Origin: an uncultured Desulfobulbaceae bacterium
Lineage (GTDB): Bacteria > Desulfobacterota > Desulfobulbia > Desulfobulbales > Desulfobulbaceae
Length of the DNA: 50,034 nt
Reading direction: 5' to 3'
Assembly (NCBI GenBank): GCA_947259225.1
Contig: CAMYLK010000020.1
Location: forward strand, 1 to 50,034
Within the stretch, counting starts at the first letter, position 1. Every line of letters starts with the position of its first letter. Of the stretch, positions 15,350 to 25,004 are shown piece by piece. The notes beneath the pieces were generated by a model, which saw nothing but the letters and a program-made list of their open reading frames with translations, was not told the DNA's origin and made no database searches. The position numbers and the translations under genes are program-made.

Positions 15350-18331
15350 GTGGAAACATTGTCCGCGCAACAATACATCAGCGGGTTCGATCCGCATTTC
15401 AGTATTTTTTATGAACTGATGGCCTTCAGGGTACGGGAGGTTCTTCTCGTCTCCAGTACGTATGACGCCTATATTATGGAAGAGGACGGCAGTCTTGCCA
15501 TCAAGATCATCAATGAATACCGGGGGCTCAACTTAAGTCAGCCGCCCAGGATAACAAGTGTTTCAACGGTGGAGCAGGCCCTTGGGCTGTTGGAAAAAAG
15601 AAACTTTGACCTTATCATAACCATGCCGCATCTGGGCGAGATGGATTGTAACGCCTTCGCTGAAAAGGTTAAGGAAATGCACCCTGACCTCTCTGTTATT
15701 CTCCTGGCGCACAGTGTCCAGGATGCTGTATCGCGTTTTGGCGGAAACGCTCCAAGTTTCATAGACGATACCTATGTCTGGTGCTGTGATTCAGATACTC
15801 TTCTTGCCATCGTCAAGAATGTGGAAGACAGGAAAAATGTTGATTTTGACACACAGAAGGCCATGGTCAGGGTTATTTTACTCGTTGAAGATTCACCGCT
15901 GTATCGTTCGCAAATCCTGCCGATTCTTTATGAAGAACTTGTTAAACAAACCCAGGCAGTACTTGACGAGGGACTTAATGAACAGCACCGTCTCCTGAAA
16001 ATGCGGGCACGGCCGAAAATTCTGACTGCAGAAACATACGAGGAGGCCTTCGACCTTTTTACACGGTATCAGCAGAATATATTCGGGGTGATCTCGGATG
16101 TCCGATTTTCAAAAAACGGTACGGTTGTAAAAGACGCAGGCATTCAGCTTATGCGTTCGATTCGCCGCTTAGTGCCCGATTTGCCAATTCTTATGCTGAG
16201 CACGGAACAGGCAAATCTCAAGAAAGCCAGAAAGATTCCGGTTGAATTTGCCCGTAAAAATACATCAACCCTGCGTGACAATGTCCACGCTTTTTTCATG
16301 AATTACCTCGGTTTTGGTGACTTCGTATTCCGTATGACCGATGAAAAGGAGGTAGGCAGGGCGTCCAACATGTATGAGTTTGAGCAGTCGTTGGAAAAAA
16401 TTCCAGATGAATCGCTCATATACCATGCCAAGAGCAATCATCTCTCAAACTGGGTCATGGCCAGGGTCGAGGTGGCACTTGCTTCCCGGCTGCACAAGAA
16501 TCATTTTGACAAGATTACCAATCCTCAGGATTTGCGTGATGATATCCTTTTTAAAGTACATGCCCTCCGCAAGCTGAGGCAAAGAGGGATTGTCGCTCGA
16601 TTTGTCAGGGACGCCTACGATCCCGAGATAATGGATTTTGTTCGTATCGGTAATGGCTCCATGGGCGGGAAGGCCAGGGGAATAGCCTTTATCACTTCAC
16701 AGTTGCAGCAGGTTTTCCGGCAGGAATCAATTTTTACCGAGATTATGGTCTGTATTCCGCAGACATGCGTTATTACGACTGACGGGTTTAATGACTTTAT
16801 CACACAAAATGAGTTTAAATATGTTGATGGCATGAGTGATGAAGAAGTTGCAGGGGCTTTTCTGAGTGGTGAGATGCCTGAATGGTTGGTAGGGGACCTG
16901 AGGTGTTACCTCGGTAAAATTAATTACCCGTTGTCGGTCCGTTCTTCAAGCATGTTGGAGGATGCGCAATTTCGACCCTATGCGGGTCTGTATACAACCT
17001 ACATGGTTCCGAATTCTGATACTGATTTTGAAGTTCGACTCGGCCAGCTCATTCAGGCAGTAAAGCTCGTTTTTGCCTCCACCTGGTTTGAGAGCCCCCG
17101 TGCTTTTTCCCGTTCTATCGGTTTAAGCGAAGAGGACAGTATGGCTGTTATCATCCAACAGCTTGCAGGGCAGAAGTATGGAGACTATTTTTATCCCGCT
17201 GTTTCCGGTGTTGCCCAGAGTTATAATTTTTACCCTGTAGCACCTATGAAGGCGGAAGACGGGATAGCACATATTGCCCTTGGATTCGGAAAAACAGTCG
17301 TTGAAGGCGAACAGAGCCTGCGTTTTTCTCCGGGATACCCGGAAAATCTACCCCAGTTTTCCACAACGGATGACATATTAAAAAATTCCCAGCACTGGTT
17401 TTACAGTCTTGACTATTCAGCATCTGCAGTTTTCTCAAGGGATGACTCCAATCTTGTCCGGCGGGAAATATTTGATGCGTCTGAAGAATTCCCTGTCAGT
17501 CTGCTGTGCAGTACATATTTCCCAGATGAGCACCGCATCCGTGATGCTGATCTCCCTGGCAGAAAAGTGCTGACCTTTGCTCCCGTCCTTAAATACAGAT
17601 TTTTCCCCCTGTCCGAGGCCATAACTGAATTGCTTGCCATGGGAAGGGAGGGAATGGGATGCGAGGTCGAAATCGAGTACGCGGTTGACCTGCATGAGGA
17701 CCCGGACAAAAATACTTTTTATTTTTTGCAGATACGCCCTATCGTCACCGGAAGCGAAAGACGGGATGTACAAATCACCGATAGTGATCGGCAAAATGCC
17801 CTATTGTACTCTGATAAAGCCCTTGGCCATGGCATCTATTCTTCCATGTATGATATTGTGTATGTTAAGCCTGATTGTTTCGATACCGCAATTACCCGGG
17901 ACATTGTTAGTGAAATTGGCAGGCTGAATCGGCCTCTGCATAAAGAGAACAAGCCGTACCTGCTGCTGGGTCCCGGAAGATGGGGCACTGCAGACCCCTG
18001 GCTCGGTATACCCGTGCAGTGGGGAGATATCTCGGGTGTGGGCGCCATGGTTGAGGTTCGCGGATGCGGAGTGGATGCCGAACCATCCCAGGGGACGCAT
18101 TTTTTTCAGAATATCACGTCACTCCAGATACCGTATCTGGTGATTGAAGATGAAATATGCGAAGAAATTGATGATGATGCAGGCGGGGTAAACTGGAAAT
18201 GGCTTCGCAAACAAAAAACCGCCCAGGAACTGAAGTATGTACGTCATATCAGGCTTAAGAACCCTTTTACCCTCAAGGTTAACGGGCAGGCTGCAGAGGC
18301 GGTTGGAACTTATGACAATAAAAAGAAATAA
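15350..18331 (+). CDS. Tandem receiver-like domains fused to PEP/pyruvate-binding domain
   Basis: A 993-residue protein starting at GTG 15350 with AGAGGG just upstream. Residues about 28-125 form a receiver-like fold lacking the phospho-acceptor Asp (LIITMPHL where Asp is expected). Residues about 174-320 are a second, apparently complete receiver: ILLVEDSPLY acidic pair, ISDVRF acceptor Asp, LST and ARKN. From about 430 the PEP/pyruvate-binding (PPDK N-terminal) ATP-grasp domain follows: GSMGGKARG, LSVRSSSMLEDAQF, then a GFGKTVVEGE block. A C-terminal block GPGRWGTADPWLGIPV is near 874. The His swivel domain of PpsA/PPDK (TxGGxTCHAA) was not found, so full phosphotransfer is unlikely. The stop overlaps the first base of the next start. 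Confidence 0.85.
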   Translation: METLSAQQYISGFDPHFSIFYELMAFRVREVLLVSSTYDAYIMEEDGSLAIKIINEYRGLNLSQPPRITSVSTVEQALGLLEKRNFDLIITMPHLGEMDCNAFAEKVKEMHPDLSVILLAHSVQDAVSRFGGNAPSFIDDTYVWCCDSDTLLAIVKNVEDRKNVDFDTQKAMVRVILLVEDSPLYRSQILPILYEELVKQTQAVLDEGLNEQHRLLKMRARPKILTAETYEEAFDLFTRYQQNIFGVISDVRFSKNGTVVKDAGIQLMRSIRRLVPDLPILMLSTEQANLKKARKIPVEFARKNTSTLRDNVHAFFMNYLGFGDFVFRMTDEKEVGRASNMYEFEQSLEKIPDESLIYHAKSNHLSNWVMARVEVALASRLHKNHFDKITNPQDLRDDILFKVHALRKLRQRGIVARFVRDAYDPEIMDFVRIGNGSMGGKARGIAFITSQLQQVFRQESIFTEIMVCIPQTCVITTDGFNDFITQNEFKYVDGMSDEEVAGAFLSGEMPEWLVGDLRCYLGKINYPLSVRSSSMLEDAQFRPYAGLYTTYMVPNSDTDFEVRLGQLIQAVKLVFASTWFESPRAFSRSIGLSEEDSMAVIIQQLAGQKYGDYFYPAVSGVAQSYNFYPVAPMKAEDGIAHIALGFGKTVVEGEQSLRFSPGYPENLPQFSTTDDILKNSQHWFYSLDYSASAVFSRDDSNLVRREIFDASEEFPVSLLCSTYFPDEHRIRDADLPGRKVLTFAPVLKYRFFPLSEAITELLAMGREGMGCEVEIEYAVDLHEDPDKNTFYFLQIRPIVTGSERRDVQITDSDRQNALLYSDKALGHGIYSSMYDIVYVKPDCFDTAITRDIVSEIGRLNRPLHKENKPYLLLGPGRWGTADPWLGIPVQWGDISGVGAMVEVRGCGVDAEPSQGTHFFQNITSLQIPYLVIEDEICEEIDDDAGGVNWKWLRKQKTAQELKYVRHIRLKNPFTLKVNGQAAEAVGTYDNKKK

Positions 18332-19698
18332 TGAGAGCAGGTCAGCAAATGGAAAAGATACTCCCCTCTATTGTACAGCGTGATCCACAGCAAAAAGAGT
18401 TTCACCAGGCAGTTCAGGAGGTGATACTCACGGTACAACCAGTGCTGGACCGTAATCCGGAATTCAGGAAACAGGCGGTATTGGAAAGAATGACAGAACC
18501 GGAACGGGTGATCATGTTTCGGGTTCCCTGGGTTGATGACCAGGGACAGGTGCGTGTTAACCGGGGGTTCCGGGTTGAGATGAATTCGGCAATCGGTCCG
18601 TACAAAGGCGGGCTCCGGTTTCATCCCTCTGTAACCCTTTCAATCATCAAGTTTCTGGCTTTCGAACAGGTATTTAAAAATAGTTTGACCACCCTGGCGA
18701 TGGGAGGTGGAAAAGGGGGGTCTGACTTTAACCCCAAAGGTCGTTCTGATGGTGAAGTGATGAGATTCTGCCAGGGCTTTATGGCGGAACTGTTCCGGCA
18801 TATAGGTCCGAACACGGACATCCCGGCCGGAGATATCGGGGTAGGTGCCCGGGAGATCGGTTATCTGTTCGGAATGTACAAGAAACTGCGTAACGAATTC
18901 ACCGGTGTGCTGACCGGCAAGAGTCTTGCCTGGGGAGGCAGCCTGATTCGTCCCGAGGCAACCGGGTATGGAGTGGTGTACTTTGCAGCCCGGATGCTGC
19001 AGGTAAGGGGACAAACATTTGAAGGGAAAACCTGCCTGGTGTCCGGTTCAGGTAATGTGGCACAGTTTGCAACAGAAAAAATTCTTGAACTCGGCGGCCG
19101 GGTGGTAACCCTTTCCGACTCGTCCGGATATATTTATGATGGAGAAGGAATTGATAAAGAGAAACTTGAATTTGTCAAACAGCTGAAAAATTTCAAACGC
19201 GGGCGGATAAATGAGTACGTGGAGAAGTATCATGGGGCAGAGTATACCGAAGTGGACCCGTCCCTGGATCATAATCCCCTGTGGGCCCATCAAGCAGATT
19301 GCGCCATACCATGCGCTACTGAGAATGAAATTAATGAGCAGGATGGTATCAATCTCATTGAGAGCGGTGTGACTCTTGTGAGTGAAGGGGCAAATATGCC
19401 GTCCACACCAGGAGCTGTAAAGGTGTTTCTGGACAATAATATAATGTATGGCCCGGGTAAGGCTGCCAATGCAGGGGGAGTTGCAGTTTCAGGGCTGGAG
19501 ATGGCGCAAAATTCCATGCGCCTTCACTGGCCGAGGGAGGAGGTTGACGAACGGCTGCAGCAGATAATGGAATCGATCCATCAGACCTGTTTGGACGCGG
19601 CGGCGGAATACGGGCTGCAGGAAAATTATCTCGCAGGGGCAAATATTGCCGGATTTGTTAAAGTGGTGAATGCCATGCTGGATCAGGGTCTGGTTTAA
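18331..19698 (+). CDS. gdhA: NADP-type glutamate dehydrogenase
   Basis: Catalyses reversible reductive amination of 2-oxoglutarate with ammonium to L-glutamate; cytosolic hexamer. Up to 455 residues, matching E. coli GdhA along its whole length: QFRV-type strand, AIGPYKGGLRFHPSV, catalytic-site MGGGKGGSDFNPKGRSDGE with Lys near 129, DIPAGDIGVGAREIG, nucleotide-binding VSGSGNVAQFATEK, and GANIAGFVKVVNAML at the end. Start choice: ATG 18331 overlaps the preceding stop; ATG 18349 (MEKILPS) would fit the length of relatives equally well. Tight linkage to the receiver/PEP-binding protein suggests joint expression. Confidence 0.96.
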   Translation: MRAGQQMEKILPSIVQRDPQQKEFHQAVQEVILTVQPVLDRNPEFRKQAVLERMTEPERVIMFRVPWVDDQGQVRVNRGFRVEMNSAIGPYKGGLRFHPSVTLSIIKFLAFEQVFKNSLTTLAMGGGKGGSDFNPKGRSDGEVMRFCQGFMAELFRHIGPNTDIPAGDIGVGAREIGYLFGMYKKLRNEFTGVLTGKSLAWGGSLIRPEATGYGVVYFAARMLQVRGQTFEGKTCLVSGSGNVAQFATEKILELGGRVVTLSDSSGYIYDGEGIDKEKLEFVKQLKNFKRGRINEYVEKYHGAEYTEVDPSLDHNPLWAHQADCAIPCATENEINEQDGINLIESGVTLVSEGANMPSTPGAVKVFLDNNIMYGPGKAANAGGVAVSGLEMAQNSMRLHWPREEVDERLQQIMESIHQTCLDAAAEYGLQENYLAGANIAGFVKVVNAMLDQGLV

Positions 19699-19790
19699 TG
19701 TGCATTGTTCATGACCATTATTGAAACACTCATTAATTCTTTGGAAGAGTGGAACAAATGATAGCAACAGGTAGTAATTGAGAAAAACTG

Positions 19791-20540
19791 ATGGCAATTC
19801 ATGAGCAACCGGGCAGGCCGGAAGAGATGAAATTTGACAGCGACCTCGAGCAATATTTTGTCGACATCAGTGTTGGTTGCCCGTACGGTCTGGATCAGCT
19901 TGCCGTGTACCACCAGGCGATGTTTACTTCCATTGGCGATGACACAATGGGAATGTTTTTTGAAAACGGATATCGGCGTAACGGTAACTGCATATACTCA
20001 ATGCGCTGCCCGAAGTGTAAAGCCTGTGTGCCAATCAGGATGAGGCCGGAGAAATTTGTGCCCAACCGCAACCAGCGAAGGGTTTTGAAAAAAAACAGTG
20101 ATGTGAGTGTCGGGGTTGCACCTTTACGGATGAGCCGGGAAAACATAGCTCTTCTTGACAAGTACTTGAAAGTACGTTTTCCGCAAGGAAAAAGCACGGC
20201 CGAGGAATACTATGCCGGATTTTTCATCAGTGCCATCAGCCGCTGTTTTGAGATTCGTTACAGGCTGGACGATAAGCTTATCGGTGTTGCCATAGTTGAC
20301 GGTTCTGAAAAATGGCTTAATGCCGTGTATTTTTACTTCGACCAGGAAGAGGCGAAACGCAGCCCGGGAACCATGAATATCCTTAACCTGATCAACTTCT
20401 GCACCAGGCACAACATTCCGCTCCTCTATCTCGGTTATTATATAGAACAGGTTCAGTCCATGCGCTACAAGGCGGCATTTAAACCACATGAACTGTTGGT
20501 AAAAGGAAAGTGGCAGGCCGAGGGGAAAAGTTCCGTGTAA
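19791..20540 (+). CDS. bpt: Aspartate/glutamate leucyltransferase (Bpt/ATE family)
   Basis: Bpt moves leucine from Leu-tRNA to proteins with N-terminal Asp or Glu, marking them for the ClpS/ClpAP N-degron route. The 249-residue protein has the N-terminal Cys-rich arginyl/leucyl-transferase motif CPKCKACVPIRM (about 73-84), followed by NRNQRRVLKKN, EEYYAGFF, the GNAT-like core with VAIVDG and AVYFYFDQEEAKRSPGTMNIL, and GYYIEQVQSMRYKAAFKPHELL. These match Bpt rather than eukaryotic ATE1 in length. ClpS is not in the window. It stands 92 nt after gdhA and precedes the polysaccharide locus; a weak stem follows. Confidence 0.93.
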   Translation: MAIHEQPGRPEEMKFDSDLEQYFVDISVGCPYGLDQLAVYHQAMFTSIGDDTMGMFFENGYRRNGNCIYSMRCPKCKACVPIRMRPEKFVPNRNQRRVLKKNSDVSVGVAPLRMSRENIALLDKYLKVRFPQGKSTAEEYYAGFFISAISRCFEIRYRLDDKLIGVAIVDGSEKWLNAVYFYFDQEEAKRSPGTMNILNLINFCTRHNIPLLYLGYYIEQVQSMRYKAAFKPHELLVKGKWQAEGKSSV

Positions 20541-20546
20541 TTGAAG

Positions 20547-20582
20547 AGGTGTGAAGACAATTCTATCAACTCTTTCACACTT
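20547..20582 (+). terminator. Weak stem after bpt
   Basis: AGGTGTGAA (20547-20555) and TTCACACTT (20574-20582) form a 9-bp stem with one G-U pair and an 18-nt loop, followed by an A/T-rich but not T-only run. It is a possible transcription end between bpt and the polysaccharide locus. Confidence 0.3.
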
Positions 20583-20709
20583 TATATTAATCTGATTTTA
20601 TAGTACAAACAGAACCCTTTAGGAAAAAAAGTTACAGGTCCAGGGCTATGGTAGAACCTTGTTCCGGCAATAAGGATTTTTGACAGGCAGTACAAAAAAG
20701 AGGAAAAGA

Positions 20710-21795
20710 ATGAAAAAGGCTTTAATAACGGGTGTTACAGGCCAGGATGGCGCCTATCTTGCGGACTTTCTTTTAGGGAAAGGATACGAGGTGCATGGAA
20801 TCAAACGAAGGGCCTCACTTTTTAATACCGATCGCATTGATCATCTATATCAGGATCCCCACGAAAAGAACAGGCGCTTTGCGCTTCATTACGGAGATTT
20901 GACTGATGCCACCAATCTGATACGCATTATTCAGGAGGTGCAGCCGGATGAGATCTATAACCTGGCCGCACAGAGTCATGTGGCGGTTTCTTTTGAAACA
21001 CCTGAATATACGGCAAACAGTGATGCATTGGGAACGTTGAGAGTACTCGAGGCTATCCGCATCCTGGGCCTTGAGAAAAAAACCCGTTTTTATCAGGCCT
21101 CGACGTCAGAGTTATATGGTAAGGTTCAGGAAACTCCTCAGACTGAGAAAACTCCGTTTTATCCTCGCTCACCCTACGCTGTTGCCAAGCTTTATTCTTT
21201 CTGGATAGCAGTGAATTATCGTGAAGCCTACAATATGTATTGCTGCAACGGTATTCTTTTTAACCATGAATCTCCGGTTCGTGGAGAGACATTTGTTACC
21301 AGAAAAATTACTCGGGCACTTGCCCGGATCAAAATCGGTCTTCAGGATGCTCTTTACCTGGGTAACCTCAATGCAAAGCGGGACTGGGGCCATGCCAGGG
21401 ACTTTGTTGAAATGCAGTGGTTGATGCTCCAACAGGACGAGCCTGAAGACTTTGTGATTGCAACCGGCATCCAGCATTCTGTTCGTGAATTTGTCGATGT
21501 GGCTGCCCAAGAACTTGACATGGAAATTACCTGGAAAGGGGAAGGATTAGAGGAAAAAGGAATTGATGCCGCTACCGGTCGGGAGATAATTCATATTGAT
21601 CCCCGCTATTTCAGGCCGACGGAAGTGGACACCCTGCTTGGTGATCCAACAAAGGCAAAAGAAAAACTTGGTTGGGTGCCAAAGGTTTCCTTTGAAAGCC
21701 TTGTAAAAGAAATGGTTGTTGAGGACCTGAAACTTGCAGAGCGTGACAATATAGTCAGTCAAAAGGGATACAAGGCATATAATTATTTTGAGTAA
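20710..21795 (+). CDS. gmd: GDP-mannose 4,6-dehydratase
   Basis: Converts GDP-D-mannose to GDP-4-keto-6-deoxymannose, the first step towards GDP-L-fucose. It is a short-chain dehydrogenase fold of 361 residues, with NADP-binding GVTGQDGAY (G8, G11, G14), [21 protein letters not shown], catalytic STSELYG, and YAVAK (Tyr156, Lys160), then [16 protein letters not shown] and the [10 protein letters not shown] substrate loop. All catalytic residues are present. The start is ATG 20710 with AGAGG at 20699-20703; an in-frame TTG at 20680 would add ten basic residues not seen in the family. It is the first gene of the locus, with fcl 43 nt downstream. Confidence 0.97.
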   Translation: MKKALITGVTGQDGAYLADFLLGKGYEVHGIKRRASLFNTDRIDHLYQDPHEKNRRFALHYGDLTDATNLIRIIQEVQPDEIYNLAAQSHVAVSFETPEYTANSDALGTLRVLEAIRILGLEKKTRFYQASTSELYGKVQETPQTEKTPFYPRSPYAVAKLYSFWIAVNYREAYNMYCCNGILFNHESPVRGETFVTRKITRALARIKIGLQDALYLGNLNAKRDWGHARDFVEMQWLMLQQDEPEDFVIATGIQHSVREFVDVAAQELDMEITWKGEGLEEKGIDAATGREIIHIDPRYFRPTEVDTLLGDPTKAKEKLGWVPKVSFESLVKEMVVEDLKLAERDNIVSQKGYKAYNYFE

Positions 21796-21806
21796 ATATT
21801 GGTTTA

Positions 21807-21841
21807 AGGAGAGGTGCAAGGAGTGAGGAGCAGGAAAAATG
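21807..21841 (+). repeat. Short 7-nt-period purine tract before fcl
   Basis: GTGCAAG, GAGTGAG and GAGCAGG follow each other at 21814-21834 and run to the ATG at 21839. They share a 7-nt spacing with the GAACnnn tracts elsewhere in the locus but use a different core. The tract also supplies the GGAG ribosome-binding sequence of fcl. Confidence 0.4.
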
Positions 21842-22780
21842 GATAATCACTCTAAAATTTATGTTGCCGGGCACAGGGGACTTGTCGGTTCGGCAATCTG
21901 TCGGCTTCTTCATCGTGAAGGCTACAGTAATATTGTAACAGCCACTCACAAACAACTCGATCTCACTAATCAGGAGGCTGTCCGTGCTTTTTTTCAAACC
22001 GAGCAGCCGGAATTTGTCTTTCTTTCAGCAGCCAAAGTGGGCGGAATAAACGCCAATGACACCTATCCTGCGGACTTCATCAGGGATAACCTGCTGATAC
22101 AGACCAATATTATTGATGCAGCGTATCATAATGATGCCCGAAAGCTTCTTTTTTTAGGGTCTTCCTGTATATACCCGAAGCTTGCTCCTCAACCAATGAA
22201 AGAGGAGTACCTGCTCACTGATGAATTGGAGCCCACCAACGAATGGTACGCAATCGCCAAGATAGCAGGTATCAAAATGTGCCAGGCTTATCATAAACAG
22301 TATGGATTTAATGCCATCAGCCTGATGCCTACAAACCTGTATGGACCTGGAGATAATTTTGATCTGCAGAACTCACATGTCCTGCCTGCCCTCATCAGAA
22401 AATTTCATGAAGCAAAGGCAGATGGTCGCAATGAAGTGGAAGTATGGGGAACCGGACAACCGAAACGGGAATTTCTCCATGTTGATGACCTCGCTTCAGC
22501 CTGCCTGTTCCTCATGGAAAAATACAATTCCCCGGAAATTATTAATGTGGGAACGGGTCAGGAAGTGACCATCGGAGAGCTTGCTTCCATGGTGAAAGAT
22601 ATTGTCGGATTTCAGGGAACTGTTCTTTATAATACGGAAATGCCTGACGGGACGCCGCGAAAGCTTCTTGATGTTTCACGTCTGCAGGCACTGGGTTGGA
22701 GTCCGCAGGTAAAGCTTGAGGCCGGTATTCAGGAAACCTATGAATGGTTCGTCGCGCACCTGGGTGAAGCACGGTGTTGA
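21839..22780 (+). CDS. fcl: GDP-L-fucose synthase
   Basis: Epimerises and reduces GDP-4-keto-6-deoxymannose to GDP-L-fucose with NADPH. 313 residues, as usual. The nucleotide motif is [12 protein letters not shown] (G11, G14, G17), followed by [21 protein letters not shown] (catalytic Ser), EWYAIAK (Tyr137, Lys141), [29 protein letters not shown] and [15 protein letters not shown]. All catalytic positions are intact. Together with gmd it gives a complete GDP-fucose route. ATG 21839 follows a GGAG-rich stretch. A 94-nt gap separates it from the transporter genes. Confidence 0.97.
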   Translation: MDNHSKIYVAGHRGLVGSAICRLLHREGYSNIVTATHKQLDLTNQEAVRAFFQTEQPEFVFLSAAKVGGINANDTYPADFIRDNLLIQTNIIDAAYHNDARKLLFLGSSCIYPKLAPQPMKEEYLLTDELEPTNEWYAIAKIAGIKMCQAYHKQYGFNAISLMPTNLYGPGDNFDLQNSHVLPALIRKFHEAKADGRNEVEVWGTGQPKREFLHVDDLASACLFLMEKYNSPEIINVGTGQEVTIGELASMVKDIVGFQGTVLYNTEMPDGTPRKLLDVSRLQALGWSPQVKLEAGIQETYEWFVAHLGEARC

Positions 22781-22874
22781 TCTGTAAAGGTCGGATGAAA
22801 GAAAAGAACGGCTTTATAAAGAAAATCAAATAATGCATTCTGCATGATTCATTTCTGATAAATTGCGATTTTAA

Positions 22875-23675
22875 ATGGTTAAGTTACTTGTATTTGTAAA
22901 CCGGATCGTTTCCCAGCGGCATCTTATATATTCTCTTGCCAGGCGTGAGGTGAAGAATCAGTATGTGGGGTCAGCCCTTGGTATTGTCTGGACATTTATC
23001 CAGCCAATGGTCATGATTTTTGTGTTCTGGTTCGTTTTCAGTATCGGCTTCAAAGTAATGCCTGTGGAGGACGTTCCTTTTGTCGTGTGGTTAACTGCAG
23101 GTATGGCTCCATGGTTTTTGTTCTCGGAGATTCTCAACGGATCGGTTGGTGTTGTGGTAAGCAATGCCCACCTGATCAAAAAAACAATTTTTCCTTCAGA
23201 AATACTGCCGATCGTCAAGCTCGTGTCCTCGTTGGTGACCCATTGTGTTTTTATGGGGCTGCTGATTGTTTTGATGTTGCTGTATCGACTGCCCTTTAAC
23301 TGGTATGTTCTTCAGTTTTTTTATTATGTTTTTTGTCTTTCGGTCCTGGCACTAGGTATAGGCTGGGCCGTATCGGCACTCAATGCTTTTATAAGGGATG
23401 TCGGTCAGGTTGTGGCAGTTGTCCTCCAGATCGGTTTCTGGGCGACACCGATTTTCTGGGACATCAATATCATGCCGGAAAAAGTTCATACCCTGCTGAA
23501 ACTTAATCCTGTTTATTACGTAATCCAGGGCTATCGGGACTCGTTCATATCGTTTGTGCCTTTCTGGCACCATGGGTTATATACTCTCTATTTCTGGTCT
23601 TTTTCATTGCTGTGTCTGTTGGGAGGAGTCTTTGTTTTTAAAAAATTGAAGGTACAGTTTGCTGACGTACTTTAG
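22875..23675 (+). CDS. wzm: ABC-2 polysaccharide export permease, Wzm-like (pair 1)
   Basis: The inner-membrane half of an ABC exporter that flips lipid-linked O-polysaccharide. 266 residues with about six transmembrane helices. The cytoplasmic N-terminus has the typical YSLARREVKNQYVGSALGI box, followed by VWTFIQPMVMIFVFWFVF. A re-entrant region follows, with WFLFSEILNGSVGVVVSNAHLIKKTIFP and a conserved exit sequence LNPVYYVIQGYRDSF. These are features of the Wzm/KpsM/TagG family. The ATPase gene starts 14 nt downstream. No ribosome-binding site stands out before ATG 22875; the preceding 94 nt are AT-rich and may contain a promoter. Confidence 0.92.
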   Translation: MVKLLVFVNRIVSQRHLIYSLARREVKNQYVGSALGIVWTFIQPMVMIFVFWFVFSIGFKVMPVEDVPFVVWLTAGMAPWFLFSEILNGSVGVVVSNAHLIKKTIFPSEILPIVKLVSSLVTHCVFMGLLIVLMLLYRLPFNWYVLQFFYYVFCLSVLALGIGWAVSALNAFIRDVGQVVAVVLQIGFWATPIFWDINIMPEKVHTLLKLNPVYYVIQGYRDSFISFVPFWHHGLYTLYFWSFSLLCLLGGVFVFKKLKVQFADVL

Positions 23676-23689
23676 CAGGTTTATTTTTT

Positions 23690-24988
23690 ATGACTCATAC
23701 TGCAATATCACTTGAGAATATAACAAAGAAGTACTGCCTTTATCGGAGAAGGATCCATAGAGTGATGGAGACCTTTCATCCTGCCCGGAAGATATACCAC
23801 CGGCCGTTTTACGCGCTCCAGGATTTTAATCTTGACGTCAGAATAAATGAGTCGGTGGGCATTATTGGACGCAACGGATCTGGAAAGTCAACGTTGTTGC
23901 AACTCATTTGCGGGATATTAAGTCCAACAGCAGGAAATTTGCAGATCAATGGAAGGGTTTCAGCACTTTTAGAGCTTGGCGCAGGATTTAACCCGGAGTT
24001 TACCGGTCGTGAAAATGTCTATCTGAACACCTCGATAATGGGTCTGACAAAAGAGGAAACTGATGCGAAGTTTGACCACATTGCCGAGTTTGCTGATATT
24101 GGTGATTTTATCGACCGGCCGGTAAAAATGTACTCAAGCGGAATGTATGTCCGCCTGGCATTTGCCACTGCTATCAGCATTGAACCTGATATTCTTATTG
24201 TTGACGAAGCACTGGCGGTTGGTGATATTTTTTTCCAGCAGAAATGTGTAAAACATATGAAAGAGATGATCAAGTCATGCACCATTATCGTAGTTTCACA
24301 TGACATGCACGCTGTATCCAATCTCTGTGACCGGGTAGTTCTCATTGAAGGCGGGAAAAAAGTGTTTGACGGGCAGACCGCCGAGGGAATAGCTCTTTAT
24401 ACAAGACTTGTCCATGATGAGCTTTTTGACCGGCGGGAATCATTTAGACCTGCTCAGGATAATCTACCGGAAGACATTATCAAAAAGATCCATACCCGTG
24501 AACCGGATGTTGATGAATGGCCGTATATTGACGCCGAATCGCTGGGTGGCGGAGGAGATGTTTCCATACACAAGGCTTCAATGACCAAGAATGGTGAAGT
24601 GTTCAAAACCATTGAGAAAGGTGAAATAGTCACTGTCCGCATGCTCGTGCATGCCAAGCGGTTACTTGAGGAGGTAATATTCGGTTATACTGTGAAGGAT
24701 AGAGTGGGAGTTGCCCTGTTCGGGGAAAACAGCGTGTCGCTGCTCGATAAGCCCCTGAGTCTTAAAGCGGGCTTTTCGGTGGTGACATTTCAGTTTGAAT
24801 GGCCGGAAGTATGTGCCCAGGAATACACACTGACACTGGGGATTGGCGAAGGGGATCACCCCTTTGATCATACAGTTCAGTGTTGGGCACATAACATATT
24901 CTCTGTTGCCGCGATTACACCCGGTGAGTACTTTCATGGTATTTTTAATAATCCCTTGAAGCAAATCTCCGTGGATCAGATCAGTTAA
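23690..24988 (+). CDS. wzt: ABC exporter ATPase with C-terminal glycan-binding extension, Wzt-like (pair 1)
   Basis: Powers export of O-polysaccharide with the preceding permease. The nucleotide-binding domain (about 1-245) has Walker A GRNGSGKST (from residue 60), a Q-loop region with the LELGAGFNPEFTGRENVYLN stretch typical of Wzt/TagH, signature YSSGMYVRLAFA (from 148), Walker B ILIVDEALAVGD (from 168) and the switch His in VVSHDMHAV. After a linker, residues about 290-425 form a beta-rich domain in the position of Wzt_C, which in O9a-type systems binds the capped chain end. At 432 residues the length fits such two-domain ATPases. Next comes a HAD-like gene, 16 nt away. Confidence 0.93.
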   Translation: MTHTAISLENITKKYCLYRRRIHRVMETFHPARKIYHRPFYALQDFNLDVRINESVGIIGRNGSGKSTLLQLICGILSPTAGNLQINGRVSALLELGAGFNPEFTGRENVYLNTSIMGLTKEETDAKFDHIAEFADIGDFIDRPVKMYSSGMYVRLAFATAISIEPDILIVDEALAVGDIFFQQKCVKHMKEMIKSCTIIVVSHDMHAVSNLCDRVVLIEGGKKVFDGQTAEGIALYTRLVHDELFDRRESFRPAQDNLPEDIIKKIHTREPDVDEWPYIDAESLGGGGDVSIHKASMTKNGEVFKTIEKGEIVTVRMLVHAKRLLEEVIFGYTVKDRVGVALFGENSVSLLDKPLSLKAGFSVVTFQFEWPEVCAQEYTLTLGIGEGDHPFDHTVQCWAHNIFSVAAITPGEYFHGIFNNPLKQISVDQIS

Positions 24989-25004
24989 AGCATTTGCCGA
25001 GTAT

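Noticed and set aside
20680..20709. TTG start upstream of gmd
   Set aside because: The added basic residues are not part of the family, and AGAGG is placed correctly for ATG 20710.
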